Assembly: GCF_901538265.1 (NCBI RefSeq)
Contig: NZ_LR593886.1
Span: 186,001 to 250,000 of the forward strand
Reading direction: 5' to 3'
Length of the DNA stretch: 64,000 nucleotides
DNA from: Gemmata massiliana
GTDB lineage: Bacteria; Planctomycetota; Planctomycetia; Gemmatales; Gemmataceae
In this document: one piece after another, positions 8,120 to 17,579 of the stretch
Numbering within the stretch: the stretch's first letter is position 1
How the letters are laid out: each line of letters starts with the position of its first letter
Position numbers and translations under genes: made by a program
Notes under the pieces: model-generated
Database searches by the model: none
What the model was told of the DNA's origin: nothing
Seen by the model: only the letters and a program-made list of their open reading frames with translations

Positions 8120-10114
8120 TCACCCTTCGACGAACTTGCGGAGTTCCTGTTCGAGTGCGGCCATCACTTTGCCGACGCTCTCGGCGGTCTTGGCGAGTTT
8201 GCGGTCGGCTTCGCTCGCCGGGTCGAGCGGGGCGACCAGTTCGTTGAGTTTGACGACCGCGCCGTCGAACACGATGAGCAGTTTGCGGATCGTCAGCTTG
8301 TCGCCGTGCTTCTTGCACGTGTCCACCGCGTTGCGGATGGTCTTGAGGCTCTCGTCGAAGTCCGGGATCGTTGCGATCGTGGGCCACGTTTTGAGCAAGT
8401 AGTCGCGGGCCTTCTGGTGGGCGTCGTCCTTTATCTTCCACTCGGCCGCGAGTTCGTTCTTGCGCTTCTTGATCTCGGCGTCGTCGGGCAAAAGTGCGGA
8501 CAGTTGGTCGTAGGCCGCGAGCGCCTCGTCCACATCGCCGCGGGCCAGCAGGAGCGCGATCCGTGCGTTGATCGCCTGGGCCTGCACCTCGCGCGCGGCG
8601 CTCGCGGGGTCGTTCTCGCGCTTCACGATTTCTTCGAGCGACTTGAGGTGCTTGGAGAGCTGTTCGTTATACGCTTTCAGTAGGACCACGTTTTGTCCCA
8701 TCTTGGCGAGGATCGCGTCCACGCTCTCGGCCTTTTGCACCGTTTTGCCTTGCTCTTTGAGTCGCGTCAGTTCGTCCGAGAGGTTCTTGTCGGCGGAGTC
8801 CGCGGCCGTGAACCCGCTTTGCGCCCGGGCGAGGGCTTCGGCGTTCTTCTGTTTTTTGATGAGGTCCGCGACCGCCTCGAAGCACACCGACTGTGCGAGT
8901 CGGGCGTCGGCCGCGGCGTTCGCGGCGGCGAGTACCGAGCGCTCGAACGCGGCCCGCTCTTCCTTTGCCGGGTCGATGTCGAACGGGAGCGTGATCGGTT
9001 CGTCGTTGAGGATCGGCACCGGGAACTGCTTCGCCTGAGACGGCCCGAGCGCGACCGTGACGCACGCGATGCCCGAGAGCGGCCGGTCCGAGCGGAACTG
9101 CGCCGTTTGCGAGTGGAACTTGCACACGTCCTTCTGGTCGCCCGCGCCGGCCACGATGAAGCCGCTGTCGCTCGCACGCACGTTCACCGCCGACGCGGTC
9201 TTGTACACCGTACCTTCGCTACTCATCAGACGTACCGCGACGGGCGCCTTCACCGTACCGAGCTTCATGGCGCGGTAGCCGATCACGCCCCCGGTGGCGG
9301 GCATCGCGTTTTGGTAGCGCGTCAGGATCGTACACCGGCACGTGCCGTCCGCGCCCACGTCGGTCACTTTCAACAGGGTAAAGTCGCGCGGGGTAGACGT
9401 GAGTCCGGGCGGCGGAACCGAACCCGGCGGCGGGTTGATGATTTTGCCCGTCGCGGTGCGAACCGGCGGCGGGGCCGGGCGGTTCGTTTTGCGGACCGCG
9501 GCCACGGCGAACACGTCCCCGGTTTGCACGAGATCCTTCACCGGTCCGAGGCCCGCCCCGCGGATCTGCACCTTCGCTTCGTCCGATTTCCCGCCGATGG
9601 CCTCGACCGTGCCCACCAGCCCGAAATCGCGGTCGAGCATCAGCCCGGCGGTGCGGCCCGCGAGTTCCGGTGCCCGCGTCGATTGCGTGCGCACGACCGG
9701 GGACGACAGCCCCGTGAACCCGTCGTACTGGCGCGACTCCATGTGAACCTTGCCGTCGCGGTACTCGACTTTGAGGAAGTGCGTTTTCGCGCCGGTGAGG
9801 TCGCGCGGGGCGTCCAGGGCCGCGAACCCCTTCTCACCGAACTGCTGCCACAGCGGTTCCTTGGTCGCGTCGCGTGCGAGGTCGGCGAGATCGATCACCT
9901 CGACTGTACCCAGGTTCCCCAACCCGGGCTGGAGCGCGGCCAGGAGGTCGCGCTTCAGGCGGTCACGGAAATCCTGCGTGAGCAGCGGGTGCGGCTTGAC
10001 CGAGATCACGACCCGCCACAGGTACTGCTGCTTCGGTTCGGGGTCGAGTTGGGCGAACGCGGGTGAACCCGCCAAGAGCGCAACGGCAACAACGGCGACC
10101 AAGCGACGGACCAT
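8120..10114 (-). CDS. Large secreted protein of unknown function
   Basis: 664 aa from the ATG at 10114, which has GGAGG 6 nt upstream and starts a clear signal peptide (MVRRLVAVVAVALLAGSPAFAQ). The first about 380 residues are beta-rich with a proline-rich stretch (NRPAPPPVRTATGK, PPPGSVPPPGLTSTP). The last about 260 are helical and charged, with coiled-coil or TPR-like heptads (LARAQSGFTAADSADKNLSDELTRLKEQGK). No catalytic motif or named domain is recognised. Similar architecture occurs in planctomycete periplasmic proteins. It is convergent with the hydrolase-like gene and divergent from the zincin gene at 10287. Confidence 0.75.
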   Translation of the reverse strand: MVRRLVAVVAVALLAGSPAFAQLDPEPKQQYLWRVVISVKPHPLLTQDFRDRLKRDLLAALQPGLGNLGTVEVIDLADLARDATKEPLWQQFGEKGFAALDAPRDLTGAKTHFLKVEYRDGKVHMESRQYDGFTGLSSPVVRTQSTRAPELAGRTAGLMLDRDFGLVGTVEAIGGKSDEAKVQIRGAGLGPVKDLVQTGDVFAVAAVRKTNRPAPPPVRTATGKIINPPPGSVPPPGLTSTPRDFTLLKVTDVGADGTCRCTILTRYQNAMPATGGVIGYRAMKLGTVKAPVAVRLMSSEGTVYKTASAVNVRASDSGFIVAGAGDQKDVCKFHSQTAQFRSDRPLSGIACVTVALGPSQAKQFPVPILNDEPITLPFDIDPAKEERAAFERSVLAAANAAADARLAQSVCFEAVADLIKKQKNAEALARAQSGFTAADSADKNLSDELTRLKEQGKTVQKAESVDAILAKMGQNVVLLKAYNEQLSKHLKSLEEIVKRENDPASAAREVQAQAINARIALLLARGDVDEALAAYDQLSALLPDDAEIKKRKNELAAEWKIKDDAHQKARDYLLKTWPTIATIPDFDESLKTIRNAVDTCKKHGDKLTIRKLLIVFDGAVVKLNELVAPLDPASEADRKLAKTAESVGKVMAALEQELRKFVEG

Positions 10115-10286
10115 ACAGAACCTCCGGCGAACGGTGTTGTGAGTGTACCAGATTTCGCGGGCGCCTGCGCGCTCGCGGGGACCGCACTCTATGCTCTGGC
10201 GTGAGCCGATTGCTCCCCCGTGCGCGCACGGGTACACTAACCAAACCGAAATTCAAATCGAAATTAGTGCTCCGGAGTGACTGTGT

Positions 10287-12074
10287 ATGCGCTTTGTGCC
10301 CGTTATTCTCGCACTCGCGAGTTGCGCCTGGCTCACCTCCAGCGCCCAAGAACCGAAATCCCAGCCGAAACCGGGTGAGAAGGCGGCGAAGGCCGACAAG
10401 AACGAACCGGTCGCCGGGCGCAAGACGAAGAAAATCGAGGGCTTCACGTTCCTCCTCAGCGAAGAAGCCCTCAACGCGGACGTCTCGAAGTACGAGCGCC
10501 CGCCACTGGAGGTGCTGGACTACGAGTGCAAGTTGCTCATCAAGATGCTTTCGCCGAAGGCGGTCGACTTGCTCCGCCGGTTGACGGTGTTCGTAGACTG
10601 GGACGAGAAGATCACGCTCTCCAACGGCCGGGATGGAGTCGCGCTCGCGTCGTACTACGGCGGCGGGGCGCAACAGATGGTGAAGGAGGGGCGGCACCCG
10701 CTCCAGGCGAAGACGGTCACCATCCACACTCTCAAGTCACTGACCGAGCAGCGCCAGCCGAAAAACGACAGTCGTACCTCGTGTCTGCTGCTCCACGAAT
10801 TCGCCCACGCGGTCCACGACCAACTGTTCGGGTTCGACCACGCGGGGATCAAGGCCGCCTACGAGCAGGCGATGGAGCGGAAGCTCTACGAGAAGGACTT
10901 CTACGCTGCGACCAACCCGCGCGAGTTCTTCGCCGAACTGAGCTGCACCTACCTCGACCGGCTGCACTACTACCCCCACAACCGCGACGAGTTGAAGAAG
11001 CACGACCCGGTCACGTTCAAGACGATGGAGTCCGTTTGGACGGGCGCGACCGCGAGCAAGGTGGCGAAAGTTCCCCCGCCCCACGCAGAGAAGGGGAATT
11101 TGGATCTGACCCTCTCCACCGATGTGAAGTTCGGGCCGGTCGTCAATGGCCCCAATGCCGCTGTGGACAAGCTCGCCGGGAAGGTCGTTTTGATCGGGTA
11201 TTGGGGCGGGCTGCACGCGAACGTGCTGGACCGGCTCGAGCGGCTCCAGGCCGAACTGGGCACCTACGGACTGGTGGTCGTGTGTCCGAACACACTCGTT
11301 CGCGAAGACGACCTGATCAAAGCGGACGCGGAGAAGCGCGGCGGGTCGGTCACGGTTCTCCGAAATGCCTTTGTGAAAGAGGGGAGCGGACCGGAATTTA
11401 AGTCCCAACTCGGCGGCCACGCGCTGGTGTTCGATTCGACCGGAAAGTGCGTCCACCGCGGATCGGCTTACGACATCGAGGCGCCGGTTCGTGCGGCCGT
11501 CGGCAAACTGCTCCTGACGACCGCGTGCGGACCGGACGAGGCGCCGAAAGCGTTCAAACCGGTCGCGGATGCGTTCGCGGCTGGAGGGAGCCCGGTGTCC
11601 GTTGTCTCCAAGGTGGCTCCGCTAACGACATCTCCTGACGAAGACATCAAAACTAAGGCCAAGAAACTCCAGGAACTTATCCTCGCACCGGGTCAGAAGG
11701 CACTGGCCGAGGCCCAAGCGAACGTGAAGACCGATCCGGTGAGTGCGTTCATCGGCGCGGAGAAACTTGCAGTGAGCTTCAAAAACACCCCCATCGGCAC
11801 AAAGGCCGCGACCATCGTGTCGACTTTGCGCATCGATAAGGCCGTCGTCGCGGAACTGAAGGCGCGAACCCAGGCGGCCGAAATCGAGAAGCTCGCCGGT
11901 AAGCTTCGGGGGCAAGAGGGGAGCATCAAACCCGCGGAGGCGAGCTTCCAGTCCAAGCACCAGCAAGCGCTGGCCCAAATGAAGACACTGCTCGATCAGT
12001 TGCGTAAACAGCACCCCACCGCACGAGCGACCGCAGAGGCCGAGAAAGCCGCACGCGAGTTCTCGGTACCCTGA
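10287..12074 (+). CDS. Secreted zincin-type metallopeptidase fused to thioredoxin-like domain
   Basis: 595 aa with an N-terminal signal peptide (MRFVPVILALASCAWLTSSAQ). Residues 55-250 form a zinc metallopeptidase-like domain: HEFAH at 170-174 gives two zinc ligands and the catalytic Glu, and NPREFFAELSC with Glu217 supplies the likely third ligand, as in anthrax-lethal-factor-like (gluzincin) domains. After a linker, residues 290-410 look like a redoxin fold (KVVLIGYWGGLHANVLDRLERLQ), but the CxxC motif is absent (WGGLHAN). The last about 130 residues are a helical, charged tail. Probably a periplasmic or surface peptidase; substrate unknown. Confidence 0.75.
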   Translation: MRFVPVILALASCAWLTSSAQEPKSQPKPGEKAAKADKNEPVAGRKTKKIEGFTFLLSEEALNADVSKYERPPLEVLDYECKLLIKMLSPKAVDLLRRLTVFVDWDEKITLSNGRDGVALASYYGGGAQQMVKEGRHPLQAKTVTIHTLKSLTEQRQPKNDSRTSCLLLHEFAHAVHDQLFGFDHAGIKAAYEQAMERKLYEKDFYAATNPREFFAELSCTYLDRLHYYPHNRDELKKHDPVTFKTMESVWTGATASKVAKVPPPHAEKGNLDLTLSTDVKFGPVVNGPNAAVDKLAGKVVLIGYWGGLHANVLDRLERLQAELGTYGLVVVCPNTLVREDDLIKADAEKRGGSVTVLRNAFVKEGSGPEFKSQLGGHALVFDSTGKCVHRGSAYDIEAPVRAAVGKLLLTTACGPDEAPKAFKPVADAFAAGGSPVSVVSKVAPLTTSPDEDIKTKAKKLQELILAPGQKALAEAQANVKTDPVSAFIGAEKLAVSFKNTPIGTKAATIVSTLRIDKAVVAELKARTQAAEIEKLAGKLRGQEGSIKPAEASFQSKHQQALAQMKTLLDQLRKQHPTARATAEAEKAAREFSVP

Positions 12075-12300
12075 TAGTTGCAGGTCGTAAAGTCGCAAGT
12101 CGCAAGTCAGTTGAAGGTGACCGCAAGTTGATGTGTTGGATCTTACACCGCGCCGCGGTTTGAACCCAGATTTCAACACCGAAGTCGCAAGTCACAAAGT
12201 CGAAGACCTCCAAAATTGGTGTCTTCGACTTTGTGACTTGCGACTTGCGACGGAACCAGACCTTACGACTTTTGACGGAACCAGACCTGTGACGGACCAC
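12075..12300. repeat. Intergenic repeat cluster with perfect 24-bp hairpin
   Basis: The gap after the zincin gene has repeated gtcgcaagtc units, a perfect 24-bp inverted repeat at 12184-12207 and 12221-12244 with a 13-nt loop, and two copies of acggaaccagacc at about 12250-12288. No gene is visible. Confidence 0.8.
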
Positions 12301-12341
12301 AAATAAAAAAGCCCCGCCCAGGTGAGGGAGCCTGGGCGGGG
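12301..12341 (-). terminator. Strong Rho-independent terminator of the YTV gene
   Basis: Perfect 11-bp stem ccccgcccagg / cctgggcgggg (12312-12322 and 12331-12341) with an 8-nt loop, followed on the minus strand by CTTTTTTATTT. It lies about 55 nt past the stop of the YTV protein gene. Confidence 0.9.
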
Positions 12342-12395
12342 GTGACTCAACCGGGCGAACGGGTTGCCCGGTCAGTCGTGCTCATTGTTAGCGGC

Positions 12396-13508
12396 TTAGT
12401 GGCAGCAGCCGGCGGCGGCGCCTTGGGCCACGGGAGCGCACCCGCAGTCGCTGTGCTTCTTGCCGAACTTGCCCTTGAGCCCGCCGAGGCCGCTCTTGAG
12501 GCGGTCCAGCAGCCCGGCGCGGGCCGGGGAGCAGCCGGTGTCGCAACCGGTGTTGCACACCACCACGTCCTTCTCGACTTCCTTGGCCACCAGCTTCGTG
12601 ACCTTGACCTTCTCCTGGACCGGTTCGCACACGGTCACTTGGCGGGTCGCTTGGTAGGCCACGCACTTGCGCACGTTGACCGTCTTGGTGACGGTTTCAA
12701 CGGTCGGGACGCACTTGGTCTTGCACACGGTCGTCGGGACCACCTTGGTCACGCACTCGTAGGTGCAGATGGTCTTTTGGACTGGGCGGCACTCGTAGGT
12801 GCAGACCGTCTTCGTCACCGGCACGCACTCGGCGACCTTCTTGCACACGGTGACCGGTTCGCACACGGTTTCGCAGTGCTTTTCGGTCTTGCAGCCCGAC
12901 ACGGTGCGGGGGCACGGCGTGTAGCACGGGTCGCAGATCTTGTGCAGGCGGTCGGACAGCGACGGGGGCAGTTCCTTGCAGTACGGCACCGAGACCTTGT
13001 GGGTCACGGTCTTCGACTTCATCTCCGTCACCATCACCGTCTTCCAGCGCGTTTCGTTCACGGTGATCGTCTTCTGCACCGGGACGCGCTCGTTCACGGT
13101 GACCGTCTTCTGGACCGGGACGCGCTCGGTGACGGTCCGGTTCTCGGTGACGTTCTCGGTGACCAGCTTGTTGACCGTGACCTGGCAGGTCACCGTCTCC
13201 GGGACGCACTCCCACTTGTGCGCCGTGTAGGTTTCCGTCTTGGTGACCGGCTTCAGCACCGTCACGGTCTCTTCAACGACCGTGGGCACCCACTCGGTGA
13301 CCTTGACCTTCTGTGTGGCCGGTGCGGGGGCCGGGGCCGGCGTCGCGGGACCGCACGGGCTCGGGCACGGGTTCGCACACGGATCTGCACACGGGTCTTT
13401 CTTGCTGAACAACTTGCCGCAGAACGCGTGTGCGTCCCCGGCCGCCAAACCGATCAGGCCCGCACATGCGGCGGTCATGATCCACGCCTTGATACGCAGA
13501 ACGCTCAT
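12396..13508 (-). CDS. Cysteine-rich YTV-repeat envelope protein
   Basis: 370 aa from the ATG at 13508 (GAGGG 6 nt upstream), starting with a signal peptide (IKAWIMTAACAGLIGLAAGDAHA). Next come a Cys-Pro cluster (DPCADPCANPCPSPCG), a proline/alanine spacer, then about 250 residues of short beta-like repeats of the kind TVTxxxPVxKT, ERVPVQKTVTVNE, CTYECRPVQKTICTYEC. The tail is again Cys-rich and ends in GCCH. Such YTV-repeat, cysteine-rich proteins are known from planctomycete cell walls and are thought to be cross-linked by disulfides. It is followed by a strong terminator and a nearly 0.5-kb upstream region, suggesting independent high expression. Confidence 0.82.
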   Translation of the reverse strand: MSVLRIKAWIMTAACAGLIGLAAGDAHAFCGKLFSKKDPCADPCANPCPSPCGPATPAPAPAPATQKVKVTEWVPTVVEETVTVLKPVTKTETYTAHKWECVPETVTCQVTVNKLVTENVTENRTVTERVPVQKTVTVNERVPVQKTITVNETRWKTVMVTEMKSKTVTHKVSVPYCKELPPSLSDRLHKICDPCYTPCPRTVSGCKTEKHCETVCEPVTVCKKVAECVPVTKTVCTYECRPVQKTICTYECVTKVVPTTVCKTKCVPTVETVTKTVNVRKCVAYQATRQVTVCEPVQEKVKVTKLVAKEVEKDVVVCNTGCDTGCSPARAGLLDRLKSGLGGLKGKFGKKHSDCGCAPVAQGAAAGCCH

Positions 13509-13988
13509 GGTGACCCTCTTTACTGCTCCGGGTTTCAGCACTCGCCACACCGTCGCGACCATCCATTCGCCGCTGATTACGGTTGTGGGTCTCAATGTGC
13601 CTGCGATAGATATGACAGCGCCGAGTAATTTGGGAAAGCAAACCAAGGTCGGTAAGGCACGGAAAATCGCGAAACTGTGTGGTAATCTGCCGTCTAATGA
13701 GACGTGCGCAGTTGTACCAATTCTACCTATCAGCGAATCTCACGCGGTCATATGGAATTGAGGCCGTCATTGATATGGTCGTGGCGGCTAACATTTCTCC
13801 CAATTGATACAACCAGTTCCGGTTGAGACTGAGCGGGCGCTTCCGTTCCCGGGGCGCGGTACGGGACAAAATCTGACCCGCCGCTCGCGACCCCCGAACC
13901 CGGCCCGTTGGAAACTTGAAACTTGGCACGTCGTGCGAAGGACGGTAGCATCGCGGACTGATTTTCACGCAGCCCAAGGTCTCTCCCA
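13509..13988. other. Divergent intergenic region, no gene seen
   Basis: 480 bp between the YTV gene and the lactate permease gene, transcribed away from each other. It is relatively AT-rich near 13590-13830 and must contain both promoters. No convincing -35/-10 pair, RNA gene or small coding frame was found. Confidence 0.5.
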
Positions 13989-15860
13989 ATGCCGTTCGCT
14001 TACGTGCAGGATCTCAATCCGTTGCCGGTCGGGGGGTACGCGCTCCTCTCGACCGTCGTCGCCGCTCTCCCCGTACTGGTCCTCTTCTATCTCCTCGTGG
14101 CGCGGCGCTGGCTCGCGAGCTGGGCCGGGGCTGCGGGGGCCGTTCTCGCGATCGCACTTGCGTGGCTCGCGTATGGGATGCCGTTGGGCATGGCTTGCGC
14201 GTCGTTCGTGTACGGGGCCGCGTTCGGGCTGATGCCGATCGGCTGGACCGTGTTCGCTGCGATGATGCTCTACAACGTGACCGTGGAGACGGGGCAGTTC
14301 ACGGTCATCCGGCGCTCGATCGGCGGTCTCAGTCAGGACGCCCGCGTGCAGGCGGTGTTGATCGGGTTCGCGTTCGGGGCGTTCATGGAGGGCGCGGCTG
14401 GGGCCGGTTCGCCGGTCGCGATTTGCGGTGCGATGTTAGTGGGATTGGGTGTGCCGCCGTTTCGTGCCGCCGTGATTTGTTTGATCGCCAACACGTCGCC
14501 GGTTTGTTACGGCGGGTTGGGTGTGCCGATTATCACACTTGAAACATCAAGTGGAGTGCCCGCCGATAAAATTAGTATCATGTGCGGGCATCAACTCCCG
14601 TTCCTATCGTGCTTGATCCCGTTCTACATGGTGAAGTGCATGTGCTCGTGGCGCCAGACGCTGGCTATCTGGCCGGCTCTGGTCGTGGGGGGCGTGTCGT
14701 TCGCGGCGTTCCAGTTCTTCTTCGCAACTGCCCACGCTTACGGGCTTCCCCCGATCTGGCAACTCACCGATATCGGCGGTGGGTTGTTCTCACTCGTCAC
14801 ACTCGCGTTATTCCTCAAATTCGTCTGGAAGACGCGCGAAGAGTGGCGGTTCCCCGAAGAATCACAGAAGGTGGACCCGGGAGCGAAGAATGCGAGCGAC
14901 CCGCACGACCCGCAGTCCGAGCACGCGAAGGAAGAAGTGGCGCAGCTCCTCGGTTCCGCGCTCCCCGCTTCGCGTTCTGCACTGGCAGAGCCGCCGCTCA
15001 CGTTCGGTTCGGTTGCGCTCGCGTGGATGCCGTGGATCTTGATGGCACTGTGTCTGGTCGGCAGCGGGTACGTCAAGTATTTGGAAACCGACCCCGTTAC
15101 GAAGAAATCCCATCCGCTCGATCTGCTCGGCTTACAGACCTATTACGACGTCGAAATTCCCGGGCTGCACAAGCAGGTCGTGCGCGCTGAGAGGTTGATT
15201 CCGGAGGGCACGCCGGACGAGAAGAAGCTCGAATCGGCTGTCTTTCGGTTCAACTGGCTGACGGCCCCGGGAACACCGGTGTTCGTCGCCGCGTTGCTTT
15301 CAATGGTGCTATTGAGAGTGTCGTTGGCGCAGGCCCGAGCGGTGGTGGCGAAAACGGTTTACCAGATGCGGATACCGATCCCAACGATCGCGTTCATGCT
15401 CGGATTGAGTTACGTCACCAAGTATGCGGGTATGGACGCAACCCTCGGCGTAGCGTTCGCCGCGACCGGCGTGCTGTACCCCTTCTTCGCCGCGATGCTG
15501 GGCTGGCTCGGCGTATTCCTGACCGGCACGGATGCGGGAAGTAACGCGCTATTCGGCGGGCTTCAGAAGATTACCGCTACGGAAGTGTGGAACGCGCACT
15601 ACACGGGCGCGATGAGTCACCTCACACTCGATCAGGCGCAAACGCTGATCTGCACTGCGAATAGCACCGGCGGAGTGATGGGTAAAATGATCGACGCTCA
15701 GAGCATCTGCGTGGCCACTGCGGGTACGAATCAAGTGGGTCGGGAGGCCGATATCTTCAAGGCTGTTATCGGGCACAGTATCTTGCTCGCGAGCATCGTC
15801 GGTGTGCTCACCGCGTTGCAAGCGTTCGTGCCTCCATTCACGCTGATGGTCCCGAAGTGA
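13989..15860 (+). CDS. L-lactate permease family transporter
   Basis: 623 aa integral inner-membrane carrier of the LctP/LldP family, which imports L-lactate or glycolate with protons. About 13-14 hydrophobic segments are visible. The family core GFAFGAFMEGAAGAGSPVAI is present (most members read EGAAGFGTPVAI), followed by CLIANTSPVCYGGLGVPI. A second conserved block, GVFLTGTDAGSNALFGGLQ, and NSTGGVMGKMIDAQSI near the C-terminus match the family closely. A charged, non-membrane loop at about residues 285-340 is larger than usual. AAGG precedes the start. No lactate dehydrogenase gene is nearby. The last 23 nt overlap the convergent phosphatase gene. Confidence 0.9.
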   Translation: MPFAYVQDLNPLPVGGYALLSTVVAALPVLVLFYLLVARRWLASWAGAAGAVLAIALAWLAYGMPLGMACASFVYGAAFGLMPIGWTVFAAMMLYNVTVETGQFTVIRRSIGGLSQDARVQAVLIGFAFGAFMEGAAGAGSPVAICGAMLVGLGVPPFRAAVICLIANTSPVCYGGLGVPIITLETSSGVPADKISIMCGHQLPFLSCLIPFYMVKCMCSWRQTLAIWPALVVGGVSFAAFQFFFATAHAYGLPPIWQLTDIGGGLFSLVTLALFLKFVWKTREEWRFPEESQKVDPGAKNASDPHDPQSEHAKEEVAQLLGSALPASRSALAEPPLTFGSVALAWMPWILMALCLVGSGYVKYLETDPVTKKSHPLDLLGLQTYYDVEIPGLHKQVVRAERLIPEGTPDEKKLESAVFRFNWLTAPGTPVFVAALLSMVLLRVSLAQARAVVAKTVYQMRIPIPTIAFMLGLSYVTKYAGMDATLGVAFAATGVLYPFFAAMLGWLGVFLTGTDAGSNALFGGLQKITATEVWNAHYTGAMSHLTLDQAQTLICTANSTGGVMGKMIDAQSICVATAGTNQVGREADIFKAVIGHSILLASIVGVLTALQAFVPPFTLMVPK

Positions 15861-16557
15861 CGCGGATGTCCTCCGCGAACCGGTCCAGTAACTGGCGCTG
15901 TGCCCGATTCGGGCGCACGCCGGGCCGGAGTTCGCGGAGCGTTCTCAACGCGGTCCTTACATCTGGTGCCAGACCAGCCGCGAGCAAGTAAGCTGCAACG
16001 ACGGTCGCACTCCGACTATGCCCGAGTGCGCAGTGAACGTACACCGGACCGACTGCTGCGAACTGTGTCACCCACGCGACCGAGTCACGAAGTTGCGTGA
16101 GGCTCAACGCGGTCGCGTCGAGAACCAGCAGTGATCGGTAGTTGCCGAGCGACCGCAACGACCACGATTCGGGCATTTCCGCCATCAGGTCCAGTACCGC
16201 GTGCCAGTTCACTTTCGTTCGATTTGCCTCGAATTTCGTGAGTCGTCGGCCCAAGTACACGTTCGGTGCCACGCAAACGAACGCACTTTCGCGGCCGAAT
16301 AGCACCGCGAGCCAGTACGAGAACGCAGTGAGCGCAAAGTACGGCCAGTGAACGGCCCACGCCCACACGACCCGCCGACCATCAGCGCGTTTAAAAAGCA
16401 AACGTGGCCCCGCACCGAAGTACGCGACCGCGACGAGCAGGAACGAAAACACGCACGCGATACCGGCTCCGCGAAGTGGCCATGACGGAGCCGATGTCGC
16501 CACAAGTGCTGCGACTGCCGCAAGAACGGTAAACACGAAGCCGTAAGCAATCGACAT
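15838..16557 (-). CDS. Membrane-anchored dual-specificity phosphatase
   Basis: 239 aa. Residues 1-90 contain three to four hydrophobic segments; the cytoplasmic-type C-terminal half is a dual-specificity/tyrosine phosphatase. The signature HCxxGxxRS is present as HCALGHSRS with Cys176 as nucleophile, and Asp147 (LLVLDAT) is a plausible general acid. A serine follows the arginine, as usual. The ATG overlaps the TAA of the upstream DUF6807 gene by one base (TAATG), so the two are probably co-translated. The 3' end overlaps the lactate permease gene tail to tail by 23 nt. Substrate unknown: protein, lipid or RNA 5' phosphates are all possible. Confidence 0.85.
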   Translation of the reverse strand: MSIAYGFVFTVLAAVAALVATSAPSWPLRGAGIACVFSFLLVAVAYFGAGPRLLFKRADGRRVVWAWAVHWPYFALTAFSYWLAVLFGRESAFVCVAPNVYLGRRLTKFEANRTKVNWHAVLDLMAEMPESWSLRSLGNYRSLLVLDATALSLTQLRDSVAWVTQFAAVGPVYVHCALGHSRSATVVAAYLLAAGLAPDVRTALRTLRELRPGVRPNRAQRQLLDRFAEDIRVTSGPSA

Positions 16558-17579
16558 TACTTCTTGAACGTGGAGTAGGCTTCAGCGACCTTCCCCGTCT
16601 TGACGTCGCCCGAGTGTGCGTACACCGCGTATTTCAGCTTCATCTCGCCACCCTTTGCGATCTTCAGCAGTTCGGTGTTGTCCTTCTGAGAGGGAAATCC
16701 GCTCGCTTTGCGCCCGAAGGGATTGGCCGCGTTGAGGCCGTAGGCGCGAACGTGCCAGTTGGACTTCGGGTTGGCCGGGTGATCGAACACCGTGATGCCG
16801 ACTTCCTTGCCATCGAGCGTGCCCGAGTAGTCGATCCACTCGGTGGGGTGCCCCCAAATCGGCAGATTGTCCTTGGCCGGTGGGTTCACCGTTGTGCCTT
16901 CGGCGGTGGTCACGATCGCGCCGGTTTTCTCGCTCGGGCGCAGTCCGTCGTGAACCCGGATGCCGAACGACCCCTCCTTTGTGTCGCCGAACGTGATCGG
17001 GCACACGCTCGCTTTCAGCGTGATCTCGAACGCGAACGTGCGCCCCTCCTTACTGTCGACCAGGTGAATCACGCGAACCTCGTCCATGATCTTCACGCCA
17101 TCCGGGGTGCGCCACTCGTTGTGCGTTTCGACGCTCGCGTGGTTCTTCGCGTGCTGTTTCGGTTCGGCCACCTTCACGCACGCGATCTTCCCGTGCCGCG
17201 GGCCGGTACCGTCCTTCGCCTCGCTCCAGAAATCCACGCCTTTACCCCCCTTCTCGGTCGTTTTAATCTTCAGTTCGATGCCCTCGGGGATCACATCGCC
17301 GTGACAGAACCACACGGACTTCTGGTGAACGTGGTCTTTGGTCGCCTCGCCCGGCGTGTCCTTTTCAACGGGCCAGGGGCGCGTGACGCCGACCCCGTTC
17401 GGCGCGAGTACCGGGTACAGGTAGGGTTTGGCGACCGAATCCGCGATCGCGTACTTCGCGACCACGGCCGAGCCCGCTTTGAACTCGATCGCGTCCTTAC
17501 CAACGGTAATGGAAACGTCGTCGGCCCGGGTGACGGCGGGGGCGATAGCGATGGCAAGAAGGGGGAGCAGGCAGCGCAT
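16557..17579 (-). CDS. Secreted DUF6807 (PmoA-like) family protein
   Basis: 340 aa from the ATG at 17579, with GGAG upstream and a signal peptide (MRCLLPLLAIAIAPAVTRA). The body matches the planctomycete family annotated DUF6807 or 'PmoA family': YLYPVLAPNGVGVTRPWP, then DHVHQKSVWFCHGD, a DGLRPSEKTG block, and HPANPKSNWHVRAYG near the end. Despite the database name it has no resemblance to membrane methane monooxygenase subunits. The HHHQKS-like histidines could bind a metal or sugar; no reaction is established. It heads a two-gene unit with the phosphatase downstream. Confidence 0.8.
   Translation of the reverse strand: MRCLLPLLAIAIAPAVTRADDVSITVGKDAIEFKAGSAVVAKYAIADSVAKPYLYPVLAPNGVGVTRPWPVEKDTPGEATKDHVHQKSVWFCHGDVIPEGIELKIKTTEKGGKGVDFWSEAKDGTGPRHGKIACVKVAEPKQHAKNHASVETHNEWRTPDGVKIMDEVRVIHLVDSKEGRTFAFEITLKASVCPITFGDTKEGSFGIRVHDGLRPSEKTGAIVTTAEGTTVNPPAKDNLPIWGHPTEWIDYSGTLDGKEVGITVFDHPANPKSNWHVRAYGLNAANPFGRKASGFPSQKDNTELLKIAKGGEMKLKYAVYAHSGDVKTGKVAEAYSTFKK

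Noticed and set aside
8693..10066. A 457-codon plus-strand frame opposite the 664-aa secreted protein
   Set aside because: Arg/His-rich antisense shadow; the minus strand has GGAGG and a signal peptide.
12301..12341. Riboswitch-like structure near the YTV gene
   Set aside because: It lies downstream of the stop codon and has the simple stem plus U-run of a terminator.
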